Shown: positions 34,887 to 42,946 of the stretch, in pieces
How the letters are laid out: every line of letters starts with the position of its first letter
Numbering within the stretch: position 1 is the stretch's first letter
Source: Panacagrimonas sp041603235
GTDB lineage: Bacteria > Pseudomonadota > Gammaproteobacteria > Nevskiales > Nevskiaceae
DNA: 64,000 bases
Assembly (NCBI GenBank): GCA_041603235.1
Contig: JBFIES010000010.1
Span: 1 to 64,000 of the forward strand
Direction: 5' to 3'
Translations under genes and position numbers: made by a program
The notes under the pieces: model-generated
Told to the model about the DNA's origin: nothing
The model's database searches: none
The model's input: the letters and a program-made list of their open reading frames with translations, nothing else

Positions 34887-34943
34887 TTGACACGTGTTAT
34901 CAAGATGCGTATTGTCAACACGCGTGTTCGCAACACGCATTAT
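34887..34943 (+). promoter_or_regulatory. Promoter and tandem operator of the AlkB-type gene
   Basis: A sigma70-type promoter TTGACA (34887-34892), 17-bp spacer, TATTGT (34910-34915). One base later comes the perfect 12-bp palindrome AACACGCGTGTT (34917-34928), centred near the expected +1. A second, half-conserved copy (AACACGCATTAT, 34932-34943) is centred 15 bp further on. ACACGTGT (34890-34897) overlaps the -35 and spacer. Likely sites of the adjacent MerR-family regulator. Confidence 0.7.
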
Positions 34944-35027
34944 TTGATGCTCACATCGACCCTTCCAGATATCGCAGGCAAGCGGATTGTGCAGGGCGGC
35001 GTATACAGAACAACAGGAGAACTCGGC

Positions 35028-36152
35028 ATGTATCACTACCTGAAATATTGGCTGGCCGTGGTGCTGCTCGGCACCGGATATCTCGGCTTCTTTCTCGGCG
35101 GCGGGTGGGTCTGGTTGGGCGTCGCGACGCTGCCGATCCTGGCGCTGCTGGATACTCTGGTGGGCCCGGACTACAGCATGACGCCGAAGCTCAGGCCAGC
35201 CATCGCTAACATCCCGATCTGGATCTGCGCCGTTGGTCCCGTGTGTCTCTACTTTGCGTTTGCCTGGCGCATGTCGGTGGAAGATCTCAGTGGCTGGCAG
35301 CTGCTCGGCGGCGTGCTGAGTTGCGGATGGATGGGCGTGATTCCGCTCATTCCTGCGTCCCACGAGATGTACCACAAGCGCGATGTCGTGACGCGTACGG
35401 TGGGTCGGTATGCGCACCTGTGCATCCTCGATGCAACGCGCGAAATCGGTCATGTGGTGGGACACCACATCGACGTGGCGTCCGTGGAGGATTGCGATAC
35501 CGCGCGGCGCGGTGAAACGCTGTGGGGCTTCACGCCGCGCTGCGTCATCAAGACCACCAAGCTGGATCTTAGAATTGAGGCCGAAGCTTTGCGCAAGCGT
35601 GGCCTGAGCCCCTGGAGTCTGCATAACCGCATGTATCGGGCGATTGCGGCGCAGATCGTGATGCAAAGCCTGCTGTTTGCCATCGCCGGTTGGCAGGGCG
35701 TGGTCTTTGGTCTGGCGGGAATGCTCGTATCGCGCTTCTGGGTGGAGTCATTCAACTACTTCCAGCATTACGGTTTCACGCGGGTGCCGGGTGCCCCGAT
35801 CGGTCGCCGTCACGCCTGGAATCACCTGGGCTGGGTCGCGCGCAATGTGGCTTTCGAAGTGACCAATCACTGCGATCACCACATGAACTCCTATCTGTCG
35901 TATTGGGAGCTGCGTCCCTACAAAGACGGCATCGCCATGCCCAGCGTCTTCCTGTGCTTCCTTGCCGCGTTGGTGCCGCCGATCTGGCACGAGCTGATCA
36001 TTAAGCCGCGCCTGAAGCGCTGGGACCTCGAATTTGCGACCAAAGAAGAACGTGCCCTCGCCGCAGAACAGAACAAGGCTGCAGGTTGGCCGGACTGGTT
36101 CAGCGAAACCCCATCCACGCAGATCGGTACGGCGGCGACTGTCGGCGCTTGA
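35028..36152 (+). CDS. AlkB/XylM-type membrane di-iron monooxygenase
   Basis: A 374-residue integral membrane enzyme. The histidine boxes of the alkane/xylene hydroxylase family are complete: HEMYHK (His112, His116), GHVVGHHIDVASVEDCDTARRGETLWGF (His142, His146, His147), NYFQHYGFTR (His247) and NHCDHH (His281, His284, His285). The second and third boxes follow the AlkB order, not that of fatty-acid desaturases. Membrane helices flank the boxes. AGGAGA stands 7 nt before ATG 35028. It should hydroxylate a hydrophobic substrate using O2 and electrons from a rubredoxin or ferredoxin, none of which is encoded nearby. Substrate (alkane, alkylbenzene or other) is open, so no symbol is given. Confidence 0.9.
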   Translation: MYHYLKYWLAVVLLGTGYLGFFLGGGWVWLGVATLPILALLDTLVGPDYSMTPKLRPAIANIPIWICAVGPVCLYFAFAWRMSVEDLSGWQLLGGVLSCGWMGVIPLIPASHEMYHKRDVVTRTVGRYAHLCILDATREIGHVVGHHIDVASVEDCDTARRGETLWGFTPRCVIKTTKLDLRIEAEALRKRGLSPWSLHNRMYRAIAAQIVMQSLLFAIAGWQGVVFGLAGMLVSRFWVESFNYFQHYGFTRVPGAPIGRRHAWNHLGWVARNVAFEVTNHCDHHMNSYLSYWELRPYKDGIAMPSVFLCFLAALVPPIWHELIIKPRLKRWDLEFATKEERALAAEQNKAAGWPDWFSETPSTQIGTAATVGA

Positions 36153-36370
36153 GCATGCTATGCCCTTCGGAGCGTAAATCGGGGACGGGAAACGCTACAA
36201 ACCGCATGGCCTGACCGGCAGCACCGTTATTGAGTCGCGAGTGGCAGCGCCATTTTGCGCATGCAAAAACTTCCAGAAATTCACGTTGAGCAAGACGGTT
36301 CCCCGCGAACGTGGCGTCCTGTCACTGGCAACAAGTCAACGTGCTTTCAGGAGAACATTGATTCGCTTTG

Positions 36371-37177
36371 TCAGCTTGCAGGCGTCGCGGCGCTGGTGCG
36401 AATTGCCTCTGGAATATTGGGCTGCCCGGTATGTGCAGCGGCCCCGCCATCGACCACGAGCGTGGTTCCCGTGATGAAAGATGCGTCGTCACTCGCCAGA
36501 AAAGCCACGGCCTTAGCCACATCCTCCGGTTGTCCTAATCGATTCATCGGAATGCCTCTGAGCGTCGCGGCTTCCAGCCCCAATCCGCCGAGTACTCCGG
36601 CCATCGGCGTGGCGATGACGCCAGGGCAAACCGCGTTGACCCGGATGCCTTCGCGCGCGTGGTCCAGCGCCAATGAGCGCGTGTAATTGATGACCGCGCC
36701 CTTGGTCGCGTTGTAAGCGGAAAACCCGAAGTCTCCGAGCAGCCCGGAGACTGAGGCCGTGTTGACGATGGCCCCTTTGCCCGTACGGCGCATCACGGGA
36801 ATGGCGGCACGGCAGAAGTAGAAGATCGAATTCAGATTGACGCCGATCATCCGGTGCCATTCGGACGGTTCCAGATCAGGCGTATCCGACACGGTCAAGA
36901 TTCCCGCGTTGTTATGCAGAATGTCGAGACGCCCGAACTCTGTTTCCGCTCGTCTGATCAACGCCTCGGCGTCTGACTGGACGCTCACGTCACATACTTG
37001 AAATAGCGCGGTCGCCGCGCCAAGTTCAGCGACCAGTGCTTCACCCGCATTGCCATTGAGATCGCCCAAGACAAGGCGCGCGCCACCGGCGGCGAGCAAG
37101 CGGGCCGTAGCAGCGCCAATACCTGACGAAGCGCCGGTGACGACTGCAACACGTCCAGTAAACCGTTGATGATCCAT
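36371..37177 (-). CDS. Short-chain dehydrogenase/reductase (SDR)
   Basis: A 268-residue classical SDR. Cofactor motif TGASSGIG (14-21), acidic Asp39 at the end of beta-2 (LVLGDLN), which favours NAD over NADP, NNAG at 89-92, catalytic Ser in NTASVSG (about 142-144), Tyr155 and Lys159 in YNATK, and CPGVIATPM. GGAGGG precedes ATG 37177. It probably oxidises an alcohol made by the neighbouring hydroxylase, but that rests on proximity. It lies downstream of the CrtC/AttH-like gene in the same direction. Confidence 0.93.
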   Translation of the reverse strand: MDHQRFTGRVAVVTGASSGIGAATARLLAAGGARLVLGDLNGNAGEALVAELGAATALFQVCDVSVQSDAEALIRRAETEFGRLDILHNNAGILTVSDTPDLEPSEWHRMIGVNLNSIFYFCRAAIPVMRRTGKGAIVNTASVSGLLGDFGFSAYNATKGAVINYTRSLALDHAREGIRVNAVCPGVIATPMAGVLGGLGLEAATLRGIPMNRLGQPEDVAKAVAFLASDDASFITGTTLVVDGGAAAHTGQPNIPEAIRTSAATPAS

Positions 37178-37297
37178 TTGTTCCCTCCAGAATTTTTGAG
37201 CAGACCGGCCTGAATCCAATGAATGAACGATTCATGCTTGAGCACGTCGTTCTTTGGTCCGACGCCGCACCATCATTAGGCGCCTGCGCTCGAGCCC

Positions 37298-38224
37298 TCA
37301 GCCGTACAGCTTCACGTGCTCGCGGGCGAAGTTGAAGTAATCACGATTCCAGCAGAACTCGCACCAGCCAGTACCCGGCTGGCCATCGATCTCGAGCGTG
37401 AAGGCCGCCTCATTGAGGTAGATCATGGGGTCGAACTCAAGCTGGATTTTGGCGAAAGTATTGCAGTCAACAAGCGCTTTGCGGCCGTCTGTGTCGGTCA
37501 CTTCGCTCTTGAAAGTCTTCTGCATCATTTCATCGTCGTAGGTGAAGTCATAACGCACTTCGGCCACGTGGCGCATGACGCCGTCCTTGTACAAGAATCC
37601 TCGCAGCTCGCGCCTGCCGAACGACAGCATCTCGAAAAAATGTATCGAAGACTGCTCGGTAGTGGCATGAAACCATTTGTAGTGCTGGTTCAGACCCCAG
37701 ATGCGCGGGCCCCAGGAGTGGTCGCGGATGAGAAATCCGTCAGCATTTATTTCGCGGCCGTCGACCTCCAGTGTTGCCTTGAGGCGACCATGTTGCTCGG
37801 TCCGATCATCACCGTAATACGGCGGGTTGCCGTCCGGGTGCGAGCTGAAGGCATACGGGGGATGCAGGGCCTCGAACCGGCCCTTGAATTTGATACGGTC
37901 GCCGTTCCAGGCCAGATCGACACTTTGGTGAGGATTGATCACTGCCATCTGCAAGGGCCCCGACGTCCAATTGTCGAAGTCCATGGTGTCGGAGACCTTC
38001 TCGTCAATTTGCTCATGGATCGGCGCAGACAATCCGGGGCCGAACAATGAGGCGCTGCCTTTTGCATGGCCATCCGCGAGTACAGTCGGATAGATAAATC
38101 CTGCGATTCCATGCTCCGGAAGCGTCAGCATATGCGCCAGCGATTCTCGCCCGCCCGGCTTCATCTTGTGGCGCAGGGCATGCTCTGCTGGGAAGGCCGC
38201 AATGGATTGAGTCGTGACGGACAT
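37298..38224 (-). CDS. CrtC/AttH-like (DUF7064-type) protein
   Basis: A 308-residue cytoplasmic protein of beta-rich character. The block DGREINADGFLIRDHSWGPRIWG is the hallmark of the DUF7064/DUF7065 and hydroxyneurosporene-synthase-like lipocalin group, with a conserved Arg-Asp-His-Ser-Trp-Gly-Pro-Arg core. The family is common beside lipid and steroid genes and its chemistry is unknown. GGAGAG precedes the ATG. It follows the Crp/Fnr gene, with a strong dyad in the 131-bp gap. Confidence 0.7.
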   Translation of the reverse strand: MSVTTQSIAAFPAEHALRHKMKPGGRESLAHMLTLPEHGIAGFIYPTVLADGHAKGSASLFGPGLSAPIHEQIDEKVSDTMDFDNWTSGPLQMAVINPHQSVDLAWNGDRIKFKGRFEALHPPYAFSSHPDGNPPYYGDDRTEQHGRLKATLEVDGREINADGFLIRDHSWGPRIWGLNQHYKWFHATTEQSSIHFFEMLSFGRRELRGFLYKDGVMRHVAEVRYDFTYDDEMMQKTFKSEVTDTDGRKALVDCNTFAKIQLEFDPMIYLNEAAFTLEIDGQPGTGWCEFCWNRDYFNFAREHVKLYG

Positions 38225-38328
38225 AGGGTCTCTCCGGTCTGATCCGGCTGCCTGTCTCGCCCGCCACCTTAGTGCCGGGAAAGAGCTTTAGCAGCAATGA
38301 AGGATCAGTGTGTCAGCAACATGATCCG

Positions 38329-38356
38329 CATGGCTGTCACCGTGGTGACAGCATGC
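38329..38356. promoter_or_regulatory. Crp/Fnr-type dyad TGTCA-N6-TGACA
   Basis: GCTGTCACC and GGTGACAGC are perfect 9-bp arms around GT (38333-38352), extending to GCAT/ATGC with one bulged G. The core TGTCA (38335-38339), 6 bp, TGACA (38346-38350) has the 5-6-5 geometry of Crp/Fnr sites. It lies between the Crp/Fnr stop codon and the CrtC/AttH-like gene. No T run follows, so a terminator is less likely. Confidence 0.6.
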
Positions 38357-39078
38357 TAATCGGCCGTGGGAACGATGGGGTAAAGCAAGTAGCCGTACCT
38401 CTGAACGATGAGGGCGCGGCTGCGCAAGGTGACGCCGCCAAGATGTATGTCGAGCAGCCCCTCCCGCTCGATTGCCTTCAAGGCCGGATTGAGCTTTTGC
38501 CGTGAGGCCCCCACCACCTTGCCCAATTCCTCCTGAGACAAATTCATCACCACCGGGTTTTCCCCATCGGCCTCCTTTTCATAGCTGAAGGAAAGGAAGT
38601 ACAGCATCTTGATCACACGCTCCTTCAGAGAGACGGCACTGTGATCTAGCCCGAACAGGCGGTGCAATGTGAAGCGCAGAGCGAACATTTTCAGAAGCTG
38701 CCGAGCGATCTGCGGATGCTTGTCGAGCAGACGATCAAAATCACGGCGCTGAATTACCCGTACTGAGACGGGGGTCTTGGCCACGACATCCCAGGTTGCG
38801 GGTAGTCCGGTAAACATCTCGGACAGTCCCACCCAGTCTCCGCGCGTCATGTAGGTCAGGACTGTCTCGCGACCATTGATATCCCAGGCGCAGTATTTGA
38901 CTCGCCCTTCTTGAATTTGACTGACTTCGGCTGTCGGTGACCCGGCACGAAGCAGTCTGCCGCCAGCTGCGACCTCGCGATACGTGCTGACTGTATCCAG
39001 CTCGTCCCGCACCGGCGGTGGTAGCGCAGCAACGAAATTGTGGAAGTTATCGAGGAGGCTCACGGATTGGGAATTCAC
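38356..39078 (-). CDS. Crp/Fnr family transcriptional regulator
   Basis: A 240-residue regulator. Cyclic-nucleotide-binding-like beta roll at about 15-130 (AAGGRLLRAGSPTAEVSQIQEGRVKYCAWDINGRETVLTYMTRGDWVGLSEMF), dimer helix, and winged helix at about 170-225 with LSQEELGKVVGASRQKLNPALKAIEREGLL. The N-terminal cysteine cluster of oxygen-sensing Fnr is absent. Start appears to be GTG 39078 with a weak ribosome-binding site. Ligand unknown. A dyad of Crp/Fnr geometry lies right after its gene. Confidence 0.92.
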   Translation of the reverse strand: MNSQSVSLLDNFHNFVAALPPPVRDELDTVSTYREVAAGGRLLRAGSPTAEVSQIQEGRVKYCAWDINGRETVLTYMTRGDWVGLSEMFTGLPATWDVVAKTPVSVRVIQRRDFDRLLDKHPQIARQLLKMFALRFTLHRLFGLDHSAVSLKERVIKMLYFLSFSYEKEADGENPVVMNLSQEELGKVVGASRQKLNPALKAIEREGLLDIHLGGVTLRSRALIVQRYGYLLYPIVPTAD

Positions 39079-39185
39079 CAGCTGGAAACGATCGACAATT
39101 CAAGTGCCGCTATGTGCTGTGGGCTCGGACGGCGCCAAGCTTCAAGAGTACGAGGCCATGCCAACCGGCCAGGCGGTGCCATTGG

Positions 39186-39872
39186 CTACAAGCCGGATTC
39201 TTGGAAAGTCTTGAGAGCAGCTTTCATCCTGAGGATTGAGAACAGGGACATCATGAACGTCAGACCGGCCTGGGCCCATTCTGCTTTTTTCTCCTGGGGA
39301 AACTCGGTGACTCTTTCCAGAAAGGCGGTTATTTCAGCGTGGGCGAGGTCGTCGGCTCGGCCCACATAGATCGATGCCAGCTCTGCATTAAATCCAAGTT
39401 CCTCGGTAAACCCGGCACCGCGCATATCCCCCCAGATGCCTACGAGTTGTGCATCAACACGACTGACGTAGTACTCACCGTCACGACGGACGAGTTCGAT
39501 AGCCCCCACTTTTTTCAGCGCCTTGGCATCAATTTCATATTTCGGATTGCGCTGCGCCAGCGTCGATAGCGGCACGAGACTTTTGTCAGCACCCAGGCGA
39601 GCGGCAACCAGTTCATCAAGGTGTCGTAGCGTCGCGGCATCTCCAGGAATGGCCGCAGCATGTCCGTTAAGCGCCTGCTTGATCTCTTCAAGTGATAGCC
39701 GCTGCTCAGACTGAAGTCGGCGAATCGTGAGGATGCTTTGTACATGCTCCTCCCCGTAGTCGGCCACATTGGGCTTTGGTCGCGCGGGTTCGGGAAGCAG
39801 CCCGTTCCTGAAATAGACCCGAATCGTTTCCCGGCGCACGCCAGTGCGTTTTTCAAGCTCTCGAATCTTCAT
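39186..39872 (-). CDS. MerR family transcriptional regulator (copy 2)
   Basis: A 228-residue paralogue of the regulator at 34132-34818, identical in length. The winged helix is MKIRELEKRTGVRRETIRVYFRNGLLPEP then ADYGEEHVQSILTIRRLQSEQRLSLEEIKQAL. The C-terminal half shares AARLGADKSLVPL, VSRVDAQLVGIWGDMRGAGFTE and KKAEWAQAGLTFMMSLFSILRMKAALK with copy 1. It is divergent from the DUF2834/PF10118/DUF3237 unit, with palindromes AATACGCGTATT and TACGCGTA in the gap. Confidence 0.9.
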   Translation of the reverse strand: MKIRELEKRTGVRRETIRVYFRNGLLPEPARPKPNVADYGEEHVQSILTIRRLQSEQRLSLEEIKQALNGHAAAIPGDAATLRHLDELVAARLGADKSLVPLSTLAQRNPKYEIDAKALKKVGAIELVRRDGEYYVSRVDAQLVGIWGDMRGAGFTEELGFNAELASIYVGRADDLAHAEITAFLERVTEFPQEKKAEWAQAGLTFMMSLFSILRMKAALKTFQESGL

Positions 39873-39941
39873 GAATTCAACCAGTTCCCTCATGCACCGC
39901 GTCGCTTCAAATCCATCCGGGCGCGCCCCTAGATGCGGCAC

Positions 39942-39998
39942 TTGACCGGCCCACCATGAATGAGTATCGTGAATACGCGTATTTAGTGTACGCGTATA
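39942..39998 (+). promoter_or_regulatory. Promoter-like element with tandem palindromes facing the DUF2834 unit; rest of 438-bp gap empty
   Basis: TTGACC (39942-39947), 17-bp spacer, TATCGT (39965-39970), one base, the perfect palindrome AATACGCGTATT (39972-39983), and a second copy TGTACGCGTATA (39987-39998) centred 15 bp further. The geometry is the same as at 34887-34943. On the minus strand TATAAT (40013-40008) could be the -10 of the regulator. Otherwise 39873-40310 shows no supported gene. Confidence 0.6.
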
Positions 39999-40310
39999 TC
40001 AAGTAATCATTATACGAAAAGCATTCGAACGATCTTCTGCTTGCTGTGAAGCGTCGTTTGAAAAGCAGAGATGGAGGAAACATGCGGGCTCAAAGGCGCA
40101 GGAATTTCAGAATGCCCGCGCAATGCATTGAGCAGAGCTGTGATCACCCAAATCAGTTTGATGCCTCAGCGGTAGGGACATGGCCGGCTCGGTTCCGAAC
40201 GCAGCATCAAGTGTGTGACATCCCCAGCATTTCAAATCTGTAGGGCATCAAACCTGTGCCCGATGGTGGGTACACGAACTAAACACCAAATTTCTCACAG
40301 GAAAATCAAA

Positions 40311-40667
40311 GTGGCCACAAATATCAAACATGCTTTCTTGCTGCTGATCAGCATCGGCTCCCTCTTCATTGTGTGGCCGTTTGCATTCGACTGGATGAAG
40401 GATGGGGGAAATATCATGAACCCCGTGACGTTCTTCACCGACGTCTACAAGCTCGGTGGTGCTCCGGCATTTCTTACGGTCGATATCGCAGTCGCGTGGC
40501 TCGCCTTCATGGTTTGGGTTGTGCCGGACGCCAAGCGTATCGGCTTGGGCGCGAAATGGGGCTGGATTTTCATCGCGCTTTCCTATCTGGGAACCTGCTT
40601 CGCCCTTCCGCTGTATATCGTTGTGCGCGAGCGCTTTATTGCCAAGCAAAACACCCCGGGCATTTGA
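40311..40667 (+). CDS. DUF2834 family small membrane protein
   Basis: A 118-residue protein with three predicted membrane helices (AFLLLISIGSLFIVWPFAF, FLTVDIAVAWLAFMVWVV, WIFIALSYLGTCFALPLYIV). GAPAFLTVDIAVAWLAFMVWVVPDAKRIG matches the DUF2834 pattern. The start is GTG 40311 with AGGA 8 nt upstream; ATG codons further up give no family match. First gene of a rightward unit with PF10118 and DUF3237 genes. Function unknown. Confidence 0.85.
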   Translation: MATNIKHAFLLLISIGSLFIVWPFAFDWMKDGGNIMNPVTFFTDVYKLGGAPAFLTVDIAVAWLAFMVWVVPDAKRIGLGAKWGWIFIALSYLGTCFALPLYIVVRERFIAKQNTPGI

Positions 40668-40720
40668 TGAGCCGCCAGCGCAAAGCCAATGCAGGCGGCG
40701 TGCTCTAACGGAGCGAGAGA

Positions 40721-41563
40721 ATGAAAATCAGAGACATCGATATCGATTTTTCAGTAGCCAAAATTTACTGGACGCCAGAAGACCCCGAGTTTGCGCAGTT
40801 CTGGAACGCGGCATCGACGTTCCTGCCTTACCTGGAGCCCTTCCTCAACAAGGCCGTGCGCAAGGCCGCAGACCAATTGCCTGAGCACGAGGTCGAGCTT
40901 CGGGAGGACTGCCGCATCTTCATCGCGCAGGAGGGCCGGCATTACCGCAATCACGCCAAGTTCAATCAGTTCCTGCGGGACTCCGGCTACCCCGAGCTGG
41001 AAGCTCGTGAGGCGGTCATGAAAGCTGACTACAAGCGCTTCTGGGAGAAAAAAGGGCTCAAATACTCCCTCGGCTACGCCGAAGGCTTCGAAACCCTCGG
41101 CCCGATCATCGCCTGTTTCTTTCTTGAGGGTTCACCCGAGCTGGCCAAGCCCAGCGTCGACGATCCAACGGCCGATCTCTGGCGCTGGCACTTCGCCGAA
41201 GAATACGAACACCGGCATGTCTGCAACTACCTCTTTCACAAGACCTACAAGGACAGCTACTGGTACCGGCTCTACGGTATCGCCTACGCCGGTCGGCACA
41301 TGCTGAACTACATGATCTTCACGGCCCTGTATTTGCTGCGCGAAGACTACAAGGCCGGGCGCATCAAGAAGCCGTGGCGTAGCCGCTGGCGCACGGCGAC
41401 CATGCTTTTGCGGCTGTTTGCGTTCATTACGCCGCGCCTGATCAAGGGCCTCGGTCGAAAGTACGATCCAATCGATCTTCCGGCACCCAAACGCTCCATG
41501 GAAGTCTTGGCAGAAGCCGAAGCCAAATGGGCAAAAACGCCGGTCAAACCCGCGCTTTCTTGA
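40721..41563 (+). CDS. PF10118 'metal-dependent hydrolase' with ferritin-like di-iron motifs
   Basis: A 280-residue mostly helical protein of the family labelled predicted metal-dependent hydrolase. Metal residues stand out as two ExxH pairs: Glu71-Gly-Arg-His74 (in FIAQEGRHYRNH) and Glu161-Tyr-Glu-His164 (in WHFAEEYEHRHVCNY). Helices before and between offer further glutamates (Glu23; Glu121 or Glu124). Glu, ExxH, Glu, ExxH is the ligand set of ferritin-like di-iron oxygenases, so oxidation chemistry is at least as likely as hydrolysis. The C-terminal region (about 185-235) is hydrophobic and basic and may touch the membrane. GGAG precedes the ATG. Confidence 0.85.
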   Translation: MKIRDIDIDFSVAKIYWTPEDPEFAQFWNAASTFLPYLEPFLNKAVRKAADQLPEHEVELREDCRIFIAQEGRHYRNHAKFNQFLRDSGYPELEAREAVMKADYKRFWEKKGLKYSLGYAEGFETLGPIIACFFLEGSPELAKPSVDDPTADLWRWHFAEEYEHRHVCNYLFHKTYKDSYWYRLYGIAYAGRHMLNYMIFTALYLLREDYKAGRIKKPWRSRWRTATMLLRLFAFITPRLIKGLGRKYDPIDLPAPKRSMEVLAEAEAKWAKTPVKPALS

Positions 41564-41620
41564 GATCAGAGCGCTGGATTTGTCACGACCTTCATTTAGA
41601 ACTTAATCGGGACCCTCAAC

Positions 41621-42079
41621 ATGCTTACCTATCAGACTGAACATCTTTTCTCGTATCGCGCCACGATTGCTGCGCCAGAAGTTATAGGGCCTTGCCCTGG
41701 CGATATCCGGCTCAACTTCCCGCTCACTGGGGGTGAAGTGTCGGGGCCAAAACTGTCAGGCAAGGTCAAGGGCGGCGGCGCTGACTTTGCCACGCTCCGA
41801 ACTGATGGCGTCATTCTGGTTGATGTTCGCGGGACGCTGGAAAGTGACGACGGTGCACTGATCGATATTGCCTATCAGGGCGTGCTGGACCTTGGCGAAG
41901 ACGGCTATGCCAACTTCCTTAAGGGCGTGATGCCGCCAGAACTCAAGGTTCGGGCGGCGCCGCGATTTCGCACAGCACATCCCGCCTATCAGTGGCTCAA
42001 CCGATTGCAGTGCTTCTCAATTGGTGAGGCGGACTTGGCAAAGCAAGAAATCACGTACGACGTCTACGCCCTGCGCTGA
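41621..42079 (+). CDS. DUF3237 family protein
   Basis: A 152-residue soluble protein with the DUF3237 pattern GEVSGPKLSGKVKGGGADFATLRTDGVILVDVRGTLESDDGALIDIAYQGV. The fold is a small beta barrel of unknown activity, common in operons for steroid and aromatic breakdown. It lies 57 nt after the PF10118 gene, likely in the same transcript. A weak hairpin (42155-42185, one mismatch) follows in the convergent gap. Confidence 0.88.
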   Translation: MLTYQTEHLFSYRATIAAPEVIGPCPGDIRLNFPLTGGEVSGPKLSGKVKGGGADFATLRTDGVILVDVRGTLESDDGALIDIAYQGVLDLGEDGYANFLKGVMPPELKVRAAPRFRTAHPAYQWLNRLQCFSIGEADLAKQEITYDVYALR

Positions 42080-42194
42080 GCGTGGCGCATCAGCGCCCCG
42101 GCATCCGCTGTCCTCGGTTTTTGGCTTCATTTGCGGCCAACAGTCTCTAGTGCGGAGGGGCTAAGGCTCACTCGTTTAGGCCCTCAGCACTGTC

Positions 42195-42908
42195 TTATTC
42201 GTCGAAATCGAATTCGACCTTGGGCGGGTTGCCGTCAAAAACCAGGTTCTGGCGCTGCTGCAAATACGTGGTGCGCAGGAAAATGTAGGGGTCGAACTGC
42301 TCGTCGAGGAACTTGTCTGCATCCAGCAGACGCGAGCGCCCATCCACAACGTCAACGCCCTTGACCGCAACTGCAGGGTAGGTGTCCATATAGCCGGTGG
42401 GCGAGGTGAAGGTGTCACCCGCGGTGCCAAAGATGTCGCGGCCATTACTTGGGCCCAGGAAGGGCAGCATCAGGTACCAGCCTTCGCCTGCGCCCCAGTA
42501 GCCGAAGGTTTGCCCGAGATCCTCATCGTTGGCGGGGAGGCCGAGCGGTGTCGCGACGTCCATGATCCCCAGCAAACCGACGGTGGTATTGAGCGTGAAG
42601 CGTCCCAGATCCTTTCCGCCCTGCACGAACTTGCCTTGCAGGAGATCGTTGATGATGACCGTGGGGTAGAAGAAATTGTTGAGCACATTGCGCACGCCGG
42701 TGCGGATTTCGCCCGGCACGTAATTACGATAGGTCTTGGCGACGGGGCGCAAGACGTACTTGTCTGCCGTGCGATTGAACTTGAAGACCCCGCGATTGAC
42801 AGTTTCTAGCGGGTCGGAGGGATCGTCAGGCGGAAGGTGAGCGCAACCCCCGGTCGCCAGCAGGGCGAGCAGGGTCAGGCCAAGGCAAAGCAATCGCGTG
42901 GTGCGCAC
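42195..42908 (-). CDS. mlaA: Outer-membrane lipid-asymmetry lipoprotein MlaA (VacJ)
   Basis: A 237-residue lipoprotein (signal with Cys22 after ATGG). MlaA signatures: DPLETVNRGVFKFNRTADKYVLRPVAKTYRNYVP, NNFFYPTVIINDLLQGKF, GRFTLNTTVGLLGIMDVATPLGLP, and GYWGAGEGWYLMLPFLGPSNGRD. It removes phospholipid from the outer leaflet and passes it to MlaC. The start is GTG with AGGAGA upstream. It lies 38 nt after mlaB, so here it belongs to the mla operon, unlike in E. coli where it is elsewhere. Confidence 0.96.
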   Translation of the reverse strand: MRTTRLLCLGLTLLALLATGGCAHLPPDDPSDPLETVNRGVFKFNRTADKYVLRPVAKTYRNYVPGEIRTGVRNVLNNFFYPTVIINDLLQGKFVQGGKDLGRFTLNTTVGLLGIMDVATPLGLPANDEDLGQTFGYWGAGEGWYLMLPFLGPSNGRDIFGTAGDTFTSPTGYMDTYPAVAVKGVDVVDGRSRLLDADKFLDEQFDPYIFLRTTYLQQRQNLVFDGNPPKVEFDFDE

Positions 42909-42946
42909 GGTATCTCCTGAACAGTTTCTTGGCGGCGGAAAACTGA

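Noticed and set aside
35028..36152. Symbol alkB for the membrane di-iron hydroxylase
   Set aside because: The histidine boxes fit AlkB and XylM alike; the substrate cannot be decided from sequence.
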